A stretch of DNA of 64,000 bases from Hyphomicrobiales bacterium (lineage in GTDB: Bacteria > Pseudomonadota > Alphaproteobacteria > Rhizobiales > Rhizobiaceae), in contig UBWZ01000002.1 in the NCBI GenBank assembly GCA_900469345.1, positions 797,579 through 861,578 on the forward strand, read 5' to 3'. Below the pieces are notes generated by a model. That model searched no databases and was not told where the DNA came from. It worked only from the letters and a program-made list of their open reading frames with translations. The translations under genes were made by a program, and so were the position numbers. Positions 1-8,765 of the stretch are shown one piece after another. Position 1 is the stretch's first letter, and every line of letters starts with the position of its first letter.

Positions 1-1
1 G

Positions 2-730
2 ATCGTCATCGCCAAGCCCGCCGGACTCGTCGTTCATCCGGGTGCCGGCAACTGGACGGGCACGCTGGTCAATGCGCTGATCTATCACTGCGGCGACAGC
101 CTCTCCGGCATCGGCGGCGTCAAGCGGCCGGGCATCGTCCACCGCCTCGACAAGGAAACCTCCGGCGTCATGGTCGTCGCCAAGAACGATATCGCCCATC
201 GCCACTTGGCCGACCAGTTCGCCGACCACGGCCGAACGGGACCGCTGGAGCGCGCCTACCAGGCGGTGGTCTGGGGACGCCCGGCGGGCCTCAAGGGCAC
301 GATCGATGCACCTCTCGGCCGCTCCAACTCGGACCGCACCAAGCGCGCCGTACAGAAGGAAGATAGCAACGACGCAAGGGAGGCAATCACCCACTACCTC
401 GTCGCCGAGCGCTTCCAGGAAAAGCCGGATGCGACCTCTCTTGCCGCCCTCATCGAGTGCCGGCTCGAAACCGGCCGTACTCATCAGATCCGCGTTCACA
501 TGGCCCATGTCGGCAACCCGCTGATCGGCGATCCGGAATATTCGGCCGGCTTCAAGACAAAAGCCAACCTTCTTCCCGAGCCGGCAAAAACCGTGGTCAG
601 CCGCTTCCCGCGCCAAGCCCTGCACGCCTTCCTTCTCGCCTTCGAGCATCCGAGGACAGGCGATGTGATGGAGTTCACGGCGCCGATGCCGCCGGACATG
701 GTGGCACTCATCGAGGCCCTGCGGCAGTAG
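2..730 (+). CDS. rluD: RluD-type 23S rRNA pseudouridine synthase, 5' end missing
   Basis: The gene runs in from the left edge, so only the C-terminal 242 or so residues are visible. It reads IVIAKPAGLVVHPG, then HRLDKETSG, whose Asp is the catalytic nucleophile of the RluA/RluD family, then RLETGRTHQIRVH and a second GNPLIGDPEYS block near the C-terminus. Family members isomerise uridines in 23S rRNA; RluD acts on helix 69. The N-terminal S4 domain expected for RluD lies outside the window, so RluC or a related paralogue cannot be excluded. In rhizobia rluD often sits near rpoH, and rpoH follows here at 3.4 kb, which favours RluD. Confidence 0.88.
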   Translation: MVIAKPAGLVVHPGAGNWTGTLVNALIYHCGDSLSGIGGVKRPGIVHRLDKETSGVMVVAKNDIAHRHLADQFADHGRTGPLERAYQAVVWGRPAGLKGTIDAPLGRSNSDRTKRAVQKEDSNDAREAITHYLVAERFQEKPDATSLAALIECRLETGRTHQIRVHMAHVGNPLIGDPEYSAGFKTKANLLPEPAKTVVSRFPRQALHAFLLAFEHPRTGDVMEFTAPMPPDMVALIEALRQ

Positions 731-799
731 CCCGCTTTCGGGTGGCGGCGGGCCGGGTCCGGGCGTAGGATCGGCACCTGACGAAACGGTGCCGCACCC

Positions 800-1636
800 A
801 TGACGACAAGCCATCTGCATTCCACCCGGCTTCTGGAAACGGATCTCGTCTCCGTGTTCGACGTGGTGTGCGACGGCGGCTGCCGGCACCTCAGCGAACC
901 GGAGACAGCGGCGAGCACCTCTCTCGTCTTTCCCTATCGCGGCGTCTTTATCCGGCACATCGATGGCGAAGACGTGGTGGCCGAGGCAAGCCAGGTCCTC
1001 TTCTTCAATCGCGGCGACCTGTACCGCATCAGCCATCCCGTTCCCGGCGGCGATGCCTGTTTGAGCCTCAGCGCACCGGAAGCCCTGCTCGACGAGCTGG
1101 TCCCGAAAACGCACCGGCGCGCTGGCGCGGTCTTTGCCTTCAACAAGCAGCGGCTCGCAGTCGATGCGAGAGCGCAGGCCCAGGTCGCCCTGTTGCGCCA
1201 CAGCCTGGTGACGGGAACAGCAGAGCCGCTCGAAGGCGAGGCGCTGGCCCTGACGCTGATACGGCGCAGCGTCGGCGAGCGCGCCGTCCGTGCGCCGGTC
1301 GCAGGCTTCAGCGCCCAGAAGCTGGTGAACCGCACCAAGCTGCTGCTCTCCGCCGATCTTGCACGCCGCTGGACTTTGTCCGAGATCGCCGCGGAAGCCG
1401 GCGTTTCGCCCGTCTACCTGACGCAGGTGTTCCGCAAGGTGGAAGGCATGCCGCTTTACCGCTACCAGCTGCGGCTGAGGCTCGCCCGCGCGCTCGACCT
1501 CCTCGGAAGCTGCGATGACCTGACGTCGTTCGGGCTGGATCTCGGCTTTTCCAGCCACAGCCATTTCTCGTCGTCCTTTCGCCAGGTCTACGGGCGCACG
1601 CCGGCCGAATTCCAGCGCTTCGCGGGCGTCCGCTAG
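800..1636 (+). CDS. AraC-family transcriptional regulator
   Basis: A 278-residue protein with an N-terminal cupin-like sensing half (about residues 1-165; LVFPYRGVFIRHIDGE is typical) and a C-terminal double helix-turn-helix domain (about 178-275). The DNA-binding part shows LSEIAAEAGVSPVYLTQVFR for the first helix pair and DLGFSSHSHFSSSFRQVYG followed by TPAEFQ for the second, the standard AraC signature. The ligand cannot be told from sequence. It stands alone, 69 bases after the pseudouridine synthase, so its targets are unknown. The start is ATG with no strong Shine-Dalgarno. Confidence 0.88.
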   Translation: MTTSHLHSTRLLETDLVSVFDVVCDGGCRHLSEPETAASTSLVFPYRGVFIRHIDGEDVVAEASQVLFFNRGDLYRISHPVPGGDACLSLSAPEALLDELVPKTHRRAGAVFAFNKQRLAVDARAQAQVALLRHSLVTGTAEPLEGEALALTLIRRSVGERAVRAPVAGFSAQKLVNRTKLLLSADLARRWTLSEIAAEAGVSPVYLTQVFRKVEGMPLYRYQLRLRLARALDLLGSCDDLTSFGLDLGFSSHSHFSSSFRQVYGRTPAEFQRFAGVR

Positions 1637-1727
1637 CCGCAATCGCAGATCGCTAAAGATTTTGACAGCGCCGAGCCCCCGGCCCGTGTTTATCTGCCGG
1701 CGTCACCATCACACGGGAGGAAACCAC

Positions 1728-1910
1728 ATGAAGACCGATACCTGCGCTGTCTGCGACTGCCCCCTCGACCACACGCGCAAGTCTGTCCGGATCGGCGGCA
1801 GAACCGTCGAAGTTTGCTGCGAGGAATGCGCCCAGATACTGCGTGACGCCGAAATCGCCAGCCGATCGGCAGCCGCCGAAGCCGCAACGGCAAAGCGTGC
1901 GGACGGCTAA
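1728..1910 (+). CDS. Small Cys-rich putative metal-binding protein
   Basis: A 60-residue protein starting at the ATG preceded by a strong GGGAGGAAACC ribosome binding site; an upstream in-frame start would add 22 unlikely residues. It has a CAVCDCPLD cluster (CxxCxC) and, about 22 residues later, VCCEECAQ (CCxxC), followed by an Ala-rich helix. The spacing resembles treble-clef YHS/TRASH-type metal-binding domains, so zinc or another soft metal is a likely ligand. That is inference from the cysteine pattern only. It sits between the AraC regulator and a DUF1127 protein. Confidence 0.7.
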   Translation: MKTDTCAVCDCPLDHTRKSVRIGGRTVEVCCEECAQILRDAEIASRSAAAEAATAKRADG

Positions 1911-2007
1911 CCTCTAGCGCAGGACAGACGCCGATCAGGCGGAAGCGGACGCGGCAGAGAGGCCGCTTCGTCCGCAACTGTGCGCACACCCATGTCAGGA
2001 GATCATC

Positions 2008-2271
2008 ATGAACAGCGACAACAGCGTGGTCTTGGACCGCGGGCAGGTACCCTATGTCTTCTCCCAGGCGCAACCAGGCCGGTGGCTGCACCCGTCCCTC
2101 TGGCTGCGGGGCATCCGCAGGGCATTGCGAGCCCGCCAATATCGAAATGCCCTTCTGGAACTCAGCGACGACCAGCTGAAGGACATCGGACTGTCGCGCA
2201 GCGAGGCCTATGGCGGCTATAGCCGCTATCGACGCAGCGACAGCCACGGCGTGGAACGGCACTGCCTGTGA
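2008..2271 (+). CDS. DUF1127 family small protein
   Basis: An 87-residue protein with an ATG after a CAGGAGATCATC ribosome binding site. Residues about 45-75 carry the DUF1127 (YjiS-like) pattern: an Arg-rich helix, then LLELSDDQLKDIGLSRSEA. The N-terminal 40 residues are unconserved-looking and the C-terminus is basic and Tyr/Arg-rich. DUF1127 proteins are abundant in Rhizobiaceae; some are implicated in RNA turnover and in phosphate or carbon metabolism. The role of this one is unknown. Confidence 0.78.
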   Translation: MNSDNSVVLDRGQVPYVFSQAQPGRWLHPSLWLRGIRRALRARQYRNALLELSDDQLKDIGLSRSEAYGGYSRYRRSDSHGVERHCL

Positions 2272-2446
2272 TACTGCGGCAAAGTGCAACGCAGCGTCCA
2301 CGATTGCAAATACAGGGATATACAACGTAAGGATGACCCCATGCACCCAAAAGAACAGCATCTCTAAGTATAAATACTGAAAAACCTCCGCCCTCAGTCT
2401 GATATTGTGACGATCGTTGATCGCCACGCCTCTGAGGATTTGCCGT

Positions 2447-3232
2447 ATGCAAGACGATGTTCGGAAGTTCATTTTCCATGACCTCCAGAAGATCGACGGA
2501 TACATCGACCCGCCCGATGCGCTCGTATTTCTCTCGCTCCTGCGCTTCCAGGAAAACAGCGGCTTCAGCGGAGGCATTGCCGAGATCGGCATCTACTACG
2601 GACGATCCTATTTCCTGCTCAAGAAGGCCGCGGGTCCGCACGGCCCGGTGCTGGCGATCGACCTCTTTGACATGGACGAACAGCCGGATGGCTCGCGAGC
2701 GCAGTACCGGCGCTTCCTCGACAACGGCGGCAAGCTTGGTCTGCCCGTCGACGAGGCTCTGGTCATCCGGGGCGACAGCACCAAGCTCCGGCCGGAGGAT
2801 GTCACCGACAGGATCGGCGAGGTTCGCTTCTTCAGCATCGACGGAGGACATATGCTCCACCATGTCGAAGCCGACAGCCAGCTCGCCGGCGCGACGCTTG
2901 CGGACTGCGGCATCATTGCCTTCGACGACACCTTCAACCCAGCCTGGCCGGAGGTCACGGTGGGGGTGGCGGATTTCCTGCGCAGCCAGGCGGGACGCTT
3001 CTCGGCCTTCTGCATGACGAAGTACAAGACCTATGTCTGCCGAAGCAGCTTTCACGACCTCTACCTCTCGGCGATCACGCAGGCGCCGGATCTCAAGCGG
3101 TTCGCACATCAGAGGATCCGGTTTCTTGGAGACGATGTCATACGCCTGGAAAATCCGGTTGGCCGAAGGATTGCCTATGAACTGTTGAGCCATGCCGGAC
3201 TCGGCCGGTTTTCCGAGCGGATCTACCGGTGA
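2447..3232 (+). CDS. Class I SAM-dependent methyltransferase, substrate unknown
   Basis: A 261-residue protein from the ATG at 2447, which has GAGG about ten bases upstream; a TTG at 2417 is in frame but lacks a site. The N-terminal third has AEIGIYYGRS, a motif I (glycine loop) for S-adenosylmethionine. It is followed by LAIDLFDMDEQ at the acidic motif II position and then SIDGGHMLHHVEAD and IIAFDDTFNPAWPEV. The D-G-x-H arrangement is like the Methyltransf_24 and cephalosporin-hydroxylase-like families often found near surface-glycan genes. No pathway neighbours are present. Confidence 0.72.
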   Translation: MQDDVRKFIFHDLQKIDGYIDPPDALVFLSLLRFQENSGFSGGIAEIGIYYGRSYFLLKKAAGPHGPVLAIDLFDMDEQPDGSRAQYRRFLDNGGKLGLPVDEALVIRGDSTKLRPEDVTDRIGEVRFFSIDGGHMLHHVEADSQLAGATLADCGIIAFDDTFNPAWPEVTVGVADFLRSQAGRFSAFCMTKYKTYVCRSSFHDLYLSAITQAPDLKRFAHQRIRFLGDDVIRLENPVGRRIAYELLSHAGLGRFSERIYR

Positions 3233-3283
3233 CGGGCCGCTCCTCCATTGCCATTTTGTAATGCTATAACGGTTCTGTGATCC

Positions 3284-3308
3284 CTTGAATCATGGTTCCG
3301 CCCTACTT
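3284..3308 (+). promoter_or_regulatory. Possible RpoH-type (heat shock) promoter upstream of rpoH
   Basis: CTTGAA at 3284-3289 is followed, after 11 bases, by CCCTACTT at 3301-3308. CTTGAA matches the sigma-32-type -35 element, and the second block loosely matches the C-rich -10. Autoregulated rpoH promoters are known in alphaproteobacteria. The spacing is short and the -10 is imperfect, so this is a weak call. A nine-pair stem with one bulge (3326-3350) follows in the leader. Confidence 0.3.
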
Positions 3309-3422
3309 ATCTCTTACCCGGATTGGTGTGGGGTCTGTGACGACCCACGCCTGTCTCGGTTCGCCTTGCAGCAAGATCTGTAGCCCAGAGGGAGCCGACA
3401 ACGTTCGGAAAGGGGTGCTTTA

Positions 3423-4325
3423 ATGGCCCGCAATAATCTGCCTTCGATCACCGCCGGCGAAGCCGGTCTCAACCGCTATCTCGACGAGATCCGCAAGTTT
3501 CCGATGCTGGAACCCCAGCAGGAATACATGCTGGCGAAACGTTATGCCGAACACGGTGACCGTGACGCGGCCCACAAGCTTGTGACCAGCCATCTGCGTC
3601 TGGTGGCCAAGATTGCCATGGGCTATCGCGGCTACGGGCTGCCGATCGGCGAAGTGGTTTCGGAAGGCAATGTCGGCCTCATGCAGGCCGTCAAGAAATT
3701 CGACCCGGAACGGGGTTTCCGACTGGCGACCTACGCGATGTGGTGGATCAAGGCATCCATCCAGGAATATATCCTGCGCTCCTGGTCGCTGGTGAAGATG
3801 GGGACGACCGCCAACCAGAAGCGGCTGTTCTTCAACCTGCGCCGTTTGAAGGGCCGCATCCAGGCGATCGACGAGGGCGACCTCAAGCCGGATCAGGTCA
3901 GGGAGATCGCCACCACGTTGAAGGTCTCCGAGGAAGAGGTCATCTCGATGAACCGTCGCCTGTCGGGTGACGCATCGTTGAATGCACCGATCCGGGCGAG
4001 CGAAGGCGAAGCCGGCCAGTGGCAGGATTGGCTGGTGGACGACCACGAGACCCAGGAACAGACGCTGATCGAGCAGGACGAGCTCGAAACGCGCCGCCGC
4101 ATGCTGGGCAAGGCGCTGAGCGTCCTAAACGAGCGTGAGCGACGGATTTTCGAGGCACGCCGCCTGGCGGAAGATCCGGTGACGCTGGAAGAGCTGTCGT
4201 CGGAATTCGACATCAGCCGAGAGCGCGTTCGTCAGATCGAGGTTCGCGCTTTCGAAAAGGTCCAGGAGGCGGTTCAGAAGGAAGCGCTAGCCCAGGCCAC
4301 GGCGCTGCGCGTCGTCGACGCCTGA
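3423..4325 (+). CDS. rpoH: RNA polymerase sigma factor RpoH (sigma-32)
   Basis: A 300-residue heat shock sigma factor. Region 2 is intact (SHLRLVAKIAMGYRGYGLP, EGNVGLMQAVKKFDP, TYAMWWIKASIQEYILRSW). It is followed by the RpoH box NQKRLFFNLRR, which distinguishes RpoH from other group sigma factors. C-terminal region 4.2 has ISRERVRQIEVRAFEKV. It directs core polymerase to chaperone and protease promoters. Length is normal for alphaproteobacterial RpoH; some rhizobia have a second rpoH elsewhere. The ATG follows GGAAAGGGGTGCTTTA. A strong terminator lies 23 bases downstream of the stop codon. Confidence 0.97.
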   Translation: MARNNLPSITAGEAGLNRYLDEIRKFPMLEPQQEYMLAKRYAEHGDRDAAHKLVTSHLRLVAKIAMGYRGYGLPIGEVVSEGNVGLMQAVKKFDPERGFRLATYAMWWIKASIQEYILRSWSLVKMGTTANQKRLFFNLRRLKGRIQAIDEGDLKPDQVREIATTLKVSEEEVISMNRRLSGDASLNAPIRASEGEAGQWQDWLVDDHETQEQTLIEQDELETRRRMLGKALSVLNERERRIFEARRLAEDPVTLEELSSEFDISRERVRQIEVRAFEKVQEAVQKEALAQATALRVVDA

Positions 4326-4348
4326 TAAGCGGTAATGATTTGCACATG

Positions 4349-4382
4349 AAGTCCGCGTGTCCTTGGGGCACGCGGACTTTTT
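4349..4382 (+). terminator. Rho-independent terminator after rpoH
   Basis: An 11-pair perfect stem (4349-4359 with 4369-4379) encloses a nine-base loop and runs into a T tract ending at 4382. It lies just after the rpoH stop codon. Confidence 0.9.
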
Positions 4383-4521
4383 ATTGCCTATTTGGAAAGC
4401 GACGACGGGCTCCGGACAAGGGCCGCCCTGCCCCGCATATCGGGTCATGGCGGGATCGACGCACAAGGAGCGTGACGCGCTCATCACCGAAGCGGCGCCA
4501 TCCTCAACCCAGGCAAATGTG

Positions 4522-4558
4522 CAGAGGGCGCAAGAACGGGCTGTTCTTGCGCCCTCTG
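4522..4558 (-). terminator. Long hairpin after the 850-residue membrane protein gene
   Basis: A perfect 16-base inverted repeat (4522-4537 with 4543-4558) has a five-base loop. It lies 29 bases beyond the stop of the leftward gene at 4588. The T tract on the minus strand is poor, so it may act as a weak terminator, an attenuator of read-through or an RNA-stabilising stem. Confidence 0.6.
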
Positions 4559-4587
4559 TTTGAAAGCTACCGATTGCGGCAGGAAGC

Positions 4588-7140
4588 CTATTGTCCGGTC
4601 GGAGGCGCCGGCATCTGGCCCCATTCGCGGATCGCCTCGTTGAACGCCTTTTCGCCCTCGGGCCCCTTTTGAAGGGTCAGAAGCGCCCGCCGTCCGTTGC
4701 GATAGGCGACCGGAATGTCGATCCAGTTGCGTGTCCGCAGCAGATCGAGGTTGGTGTTGCGGGCGTCCGGAAAATCGTTGAGCGCGATCATGTGGAAGTC
4801 GTCGGTGATCTTGGCCGGCACCGCGATCAGGGCATTGCCGCGATCCTGCTCGGTCTGCTTCATTGCGATCCGCTGAACGCTGTCGATCGCGCCACCCTCG
4901 AAGTCCGGCGGCACCGCAAAGACGATCTCGATCAGGTGACTTGCCGGCAGCGACGGGTCCGTATTGCGCTTGAACGTCATCAGCGCCGTCAGGCCGCGCC
5001 CCGGGATGGTGATCCGACCCTGGACCACCGGTTCGGGCGGAGCGCCATTGGCGCCGGCCTCCCGCTGCAGCGACCACGAAACGGTACCGTCGATCGCGGT
5101 CGGCGCCGTCTGGTTGATCCGCTCCTCGTAGAGGAACATCTTCTCGCCAGCCACGGCAGGCGTATCGGCAGGATTTGCAGCCGGGGCAGGCGTCGAGGGA
5201 TTGGCCGCGGCAGCGCCCGTGGCGGGGGCGGCCGGCGCGCCCGCCTGGGCAGCCGGTGCCGGATTGGCGGGCGGCGCGTTGAGCTGCGCAACCGACTGGC
5301 CTTCCGCGTTCTGCGCAAGCCCACCGGTGGCACCCGGACCTTCGTCGACTTCCTTGCCGTCCGGCAGCAGGCGCTGCGTGAACTTGCTGGCGGCCGCAGC
5401 ATCGGCAGCCGGCGGAACGGCCGATGCCGCGGTGTTGCTGTTGCTCGTGGCGGCAGGCGGTGTCTGCGTTGCCGGCTGCGTCGGTGCAGGCGTCGAGGAG
5501 GCGGTCGACGACGAGGGTGTCGGCGTCGGCTGGCTCGAAGACTGGCTTTCCTTGACGTCGGTCTGCATCAACCCGTCGACCATACCGGTGAGCGCGTCGC
5601 GGTTCATCCAGAGCGCATAGCCGCCTGCCCCGAGAAGCACGAGGCCGATAAGGCCAAGCACCATGCCGCCGTAGTTACGCTTGCGCTTCGGCGTAACCCG
5701 GTAGGGCTTGCTCGGCGCCGGCATCAGGTCGGCGAAATCATCGTCTCCGGCAACATCGCGCTCGGTCGCCGGGGCAGCGGCCACTGCGCCTGCGCTGGCT
5801 GCACCATTGTTGTTGAAGCCGATCAGGTCTTCGAGATCGCCCCAAGGGTCGCGGTCAGCGTCCTTGACGTCGCGGCCGTCCTTGGCCTCCGCCTTGACCG
5901 GCTCATCGTCGAAATATTCCGCGAAAGGATCCGCAGCGGCAGCAGCTTGCACGCCGGGCGCCGCGACCGGGGTCGCAACGGGCGTGGAATCGGCAGCCGC
6001 CGCCGAATGGCTCGAATGGGCAGCCGCCGCAAGCTCCGGCAGGTCCGACACGGCGGGCATGCGCACCGCCTCAGCTGTCACATGCGTTTGCTGGTCGAAA
6101 TGTGCCTCGACATGGTCTGCCGACGCGCCGCGTTCGATCGATTCGACAGGACCGACCGGGATCAACTCCGGCACGTCGTCCCACGCGGCGTCGGCAGCGT
6201 CCGCCTTTACAGTCGGCTCAGGCTCGTTCCAGGTCCAGCTTTCGGCAGCTGGTGCGGCGACCGGTTGCGCTTCCTCGGCATGCCACTCCGCGCCGTGGGA
6301 CGGTAATTCCGGCAGCGCGTGCTGCGCCACCGGCTGCTCGTGGGCATGGTCCGGCTGATAGGGCAATTCGCCGTCCGCCGGCTCCTCCGCGAAGGGATCG
6401 GGAGCGAAGCTTGCCGGTTCGGCCCGCTCGCCAAAGGCGTTGAGCGCGTCCTGCTCGCTTCTGTCATTCGCCGCATCGGCCTCCCAGGGGGCATGACGGT
6501 TCGAGACCGGCTCGGCCTCCGCCGCCGGGGCCGGGTCCTCATGCACCACGGGCGCGACGAAGGGCTCCACGGCGGGAGCCAAATGGGCCTCCGGCTCGTG
6601 CTCCGGCTCAGCGATCGGCTCGGGTTCGTAACGGCTTGCGGGTTCTGGCGTCGCCTCCTCCCGCTCGAAGCGGTTGTGGCGGTCGTAGTTGTGGCGGTCG
6701 TAATCGGCACCGCCGTCAAAGGACGCCGGCTCGGATTCTTCGTAGACGGGTGCCTGAGGCTCGGCCTCTGCATGGGCAACGGGTTCCGGCTCGGCCTGCG
6801 ACTCCGTGTAGGTCTGCGCGTAAGGCTCCGGTTCGGCCTGCGGCTCCGTCGGGGCATGCGGCTCTGGCTCGGGATAAGGCTCTGGCACCGCTGCGGGCAC
6901 GGCAAAAGCCTCCTCCGCGGCGGAGGAGGCTTCCCGATGCTCGGCTTCCACGTCATCGATGGCTGACTGAAGCTTGTCCATTTGCCGGCGCAGCATTTCT
7001 TCCGGCGGGCGAGGCTTCATGTTCTCGAGCTGCCGCTGGACGGCGCCGCGAGCCTTCTCATACACTTTCGCGCGCGTCTCCGGCGTGTTCGTCGCCAGTC
7101 CGTCGACAGCGCGGCGGATCACCGCTACAAAATCAGCCAT
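4588..7140 (-). CDS. Large single-pass membrane protein with Pro/Ala/Glu-rich linkers, unknown function
   Basis: An 850-residue protein. Residues 1-70 form a helical N-terminal region (AVDGLATNTPETRAKVYEKA and EEMLRRQMDKLQSAIDDVEA). About 420 cytoplasmic residues follow that are rich in Glu, Pro and Ala, with repeated PEP/EPE motifs. A basic stretch (PKRKR) precedes one transmembrane helix at about 490-510. Then comes a Ser/Thr/Pro/Ala-rich linker and a folded periplasmic domain of about 180 residues, beginning near EKMFLYEER and ending APPTGQ. It lies 59 bases after purA on the same strand and may share its transcript. The architecture suggests an envelope spanning or anchoring role, but I do not recognise a named family. 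Low-complexity proteins like this are sometimes mislabelled CheA-like in databases. Confidence 0.75.
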   Translation of the reverse strand: MADFVAVIRRAVDGLATNTPETRAKVYEKARGAVQRQLENMKPRPPEEMLRRQMDKLQSAIDDVEAEHREASSAAEEAFAVPAAVPEPYPEPEPHAPTEPQAEPEPYAQTYTESQAEPEPVAHAEAEPQAPVYEESEPASFDGGADYDRHNYDRHNRFEREEATPEPASRYEPEPIAEPEHEPEAHLAPAVEPFVAPVVHEDPAPAAEAEPVSNRHAPWEADAANDRSEQDALNAFGERAEPASFAPDPFAEEPADGELPYQPDHAHEQPVAQHALPELPSHGAEWHAEEAQPVAAPAAESWTWNEPEPTVKADAADAAWDDVPELIPVGPVESIERGASADHVEAHFDQQTHVTAEAVRMPAVSDLPELAAAAHSSHSAAAADSTPVATPVAAPGVQAAAAADPFAEYFDDEPVKAEAKDGRDVKDADRDPWGDLEDLIGFNNNGAASAGAVAAAPATERDVAGDDDFADLMPAPSKPYRVTPKRKRNYGGMVLGLIGLVLLGAGGYALWMNRDALTGMVDGLMQTDVKESQSSSQPTPTPSSSTASSTPAPTQPATQTPPAATSNSNTAASAVPPAADAAAASKFTQRLLPDGKEVDEGPGATGGLAQNAEGQSVAQLNAPPANPAPAAQAGAPAAPATGAAAANPSTPAPAANPADTPAVAGEKMFLYEERINQTAPTAIDGTVSWSLQREAGANGAPPEPVVQGRITIPGRGLTALMTFKRNTDPSLPASHLIEIVFAVPPDFEGGAIDSVQRIAMKQTEQDRGNALIAVPAKITDDFHMIALNDFPDARNTNLDLLRTRNWIDIPVAYRNGRRALLTLQKGPEGEKAFNEAIREWGQMPAPPTGQ

Positions 7141-7199
7141 CAGTACTTTCTCGTGATCGCCGGTTGTTCACCGGCCGAATGGATAATCAGTTCCTGACA

Positions 7200-8495
7200 T
7201 TAGTCTTCAAACGGGTCAGTCACAAGTATGGTGTCTTCGCGCTCGGGGCTGGTGGAAAGTAGTGCGACCGGAGCCCCGATCAACTCCTCGACCTGGCGGA
7301 CATACTTGATCGCCTGCGCCGGCAGATCAGCCCACTTGCGGGCGCCGACGGTCGACTCCTTCCATCCTTCCAACGTGATGTAGATGGGCTCGACGCGAGC
7401 CTGCGCGCTCTGGCTGGCCGGAAGGTAGTCGATCTCCTTGCCGTCGAGCGTGTAGCCGACGCAGATCTTCAGCTCCTCCAGTCCGTCCAGCACGTCGAGC
7501 TTGGTGAGCGCGATGCCGGTGATGCCGGATGTTTTGACGGTCTGACGAACCAGCACCGAATCGAACCAGCCGCAACGGCGCGGACGGCCGGTATTGACAC
7601 CAACTTCGCGGCCGACGGTCGACAGATGCTTGCCGATCTCGTCATGCAACTCGCAGGGGAAAGGCCCTTCACCGACGCGGGTCGTGTACGCCTTGGTAAT
7701 GCCGAGCACGTAGCCGATCGCGGTCGGCCCGAGGCCGGACCCCGCCGATGCCTGGCCGGCAACCGTATTGGACGAGGTGACGAACGGATAGGTGCCGTGG
7801 TCGTTGTCGAGAAGCGCGCCCTGGGCGCCCTCGAACAGGATGCGTGCACCGGCCTTCCGCTGGTCGTCGAGAACGCGCCAGACCTGATCCATGTAGGGAA
7901 GAACAGCCGCGGCTACCTCTTTCAGTTCCGTCTCGATCGATTCGACCGAGATCTCCGGCAGCCCGAGGCCGCGGCGAAGCGCGTTGTGGTGGGTCAGCAG
8001 GCGGTCGATCTTGGCCGGCAGCGTATCGGGATCCGCAAGGTCGATCACCCGGATCGCTCGGCGTCCGACCTTGTCCTCGTACGCCGGGCCGATACCGCGG
8101 CGGGTCGTGCCGATCTTGGTGCCGTTGTTGGAGGCGGCATCCTCGCGGAAACCGTCGAGATCGCGGTGCAGCGACAGGATCAGCGGTGCGTTGTCGGCAA
8201 TCCGCAGGATCTCGGGCGTCACCGTTACACCCTGGGCGCGCAGCTTTTCCACCTCCGCGACGAAGTGGTGCGGGTCGACCACTACGCCGTTGCCGATGAC
8301 GCTGAGCTTGCCGCGCACCAGGCCGGAGGGCAGCAAAGCGAGCTTATAGCTCACGCCGTCGATGACCAGCGTATGACCTGCATTATGGCCGCCCTGGTAG
8401 CGGACGATCACATCGGCGCGTTCCGAAAGCCAGTCGACAATCTTGCCCTTGCCTTCGTCACCCCATTGCGAACCAACCACGACTACGTTCGTCAT
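7200..8495 (-). CDS. purA: Adenylosuccinate synthetase PurA
   Basis: A 431-residue enzyme that joins IMP and aspartate with GTP hydrolysis in the first committed step to AMP. The N-terminus has the GTP loop [11 protein letters not shown] with the catalytic Asp, then [11 protein letters not shown] with the catalytic His. Later come the IMP-binding [14 protein letters not shown] and the GTP-specific C-terminal KLDVLDGL. The start at 8495 has AGCAGGAAAACGAG before it; ten in-frame upstream residues are unlikely. The leader (8496-8765) contains a GNRA-capped hairpin (8608-8623) of unknown role. The product is cytoplasmic and homodimeric in the family. Confidence 0.97.
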   Translation of the reverse strand: MTNVVVVGSQWGDEGKGKIVDWLSERADVIVRYQGGHNAGHTLVIDGVSYKLALLPSGLVRGKLSVIGNGVVVDPHHFVAEVEKLRAQGVTVTPEILRIADNAPLILSLHRDLDGFREDAASNNGTKIGTTRRGIGPAYEDKVGRRAIRVIDLADPDTLPAKIDRLLTHHNALRRGLGLPEISVESIETELKEVAAAVLPYMDQVWRVLDDQRKAGARILFEGAQGALLDNDHGTYPFVTSSNTVAGQASAGSGLGPTAIGYVLGITKAYTTRVGEGPFPCELHDEIGKHLSTVGREVGVNTGRPRRCGWFDSVLVRQTVKTSGITGIALTKLDVLDGLEELKICVGYTLDGKEIDYLPASQSAQARVEPIYITLEGWKESTVGARKWADLPAQAIKYVRQVEELIGAPVALLSTSPEREDTILVTDPFED

Positions 8496-8765
8496 CTCGT
8501 TTTCCTGCTCTCGGCAAAAGCCCACGCTACCCGGCGCCCGCTACGGACCAACGGCCGAACCTGAGCGCCACTCCTTGCACTGAGACGCTGGAGCCTTGGC
8601 CGCTCCCGCCCGTGCAAACGGGCGCATCTATAAAGCCTTGGCTTTAGGAAAGCGACCGCTTTGTGACTGCGCAAGGGTTTTTGCGTGACAAACGGGTGAA
8701 CGGCACGATATTGCGCCCCGTTGGATCGTCAATGCCTGCCGGGGGCAGGTCCCCAGGAGCGCATT

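Noticed and set aside
4340..4672. Short open frames after rpoH
   Set aside because: They run through two strong hairpins, including the rpoH terminator, and have no protein-like sequence.
4591..6306. A 571-codon open frame on the plus strand
   Set aside because: It lies opposite the 850-residue membrane protein gene, is Arg/Gly-rich and has no ribosome binding site; it mirrors the GC-rich codon pattern of the real gene.
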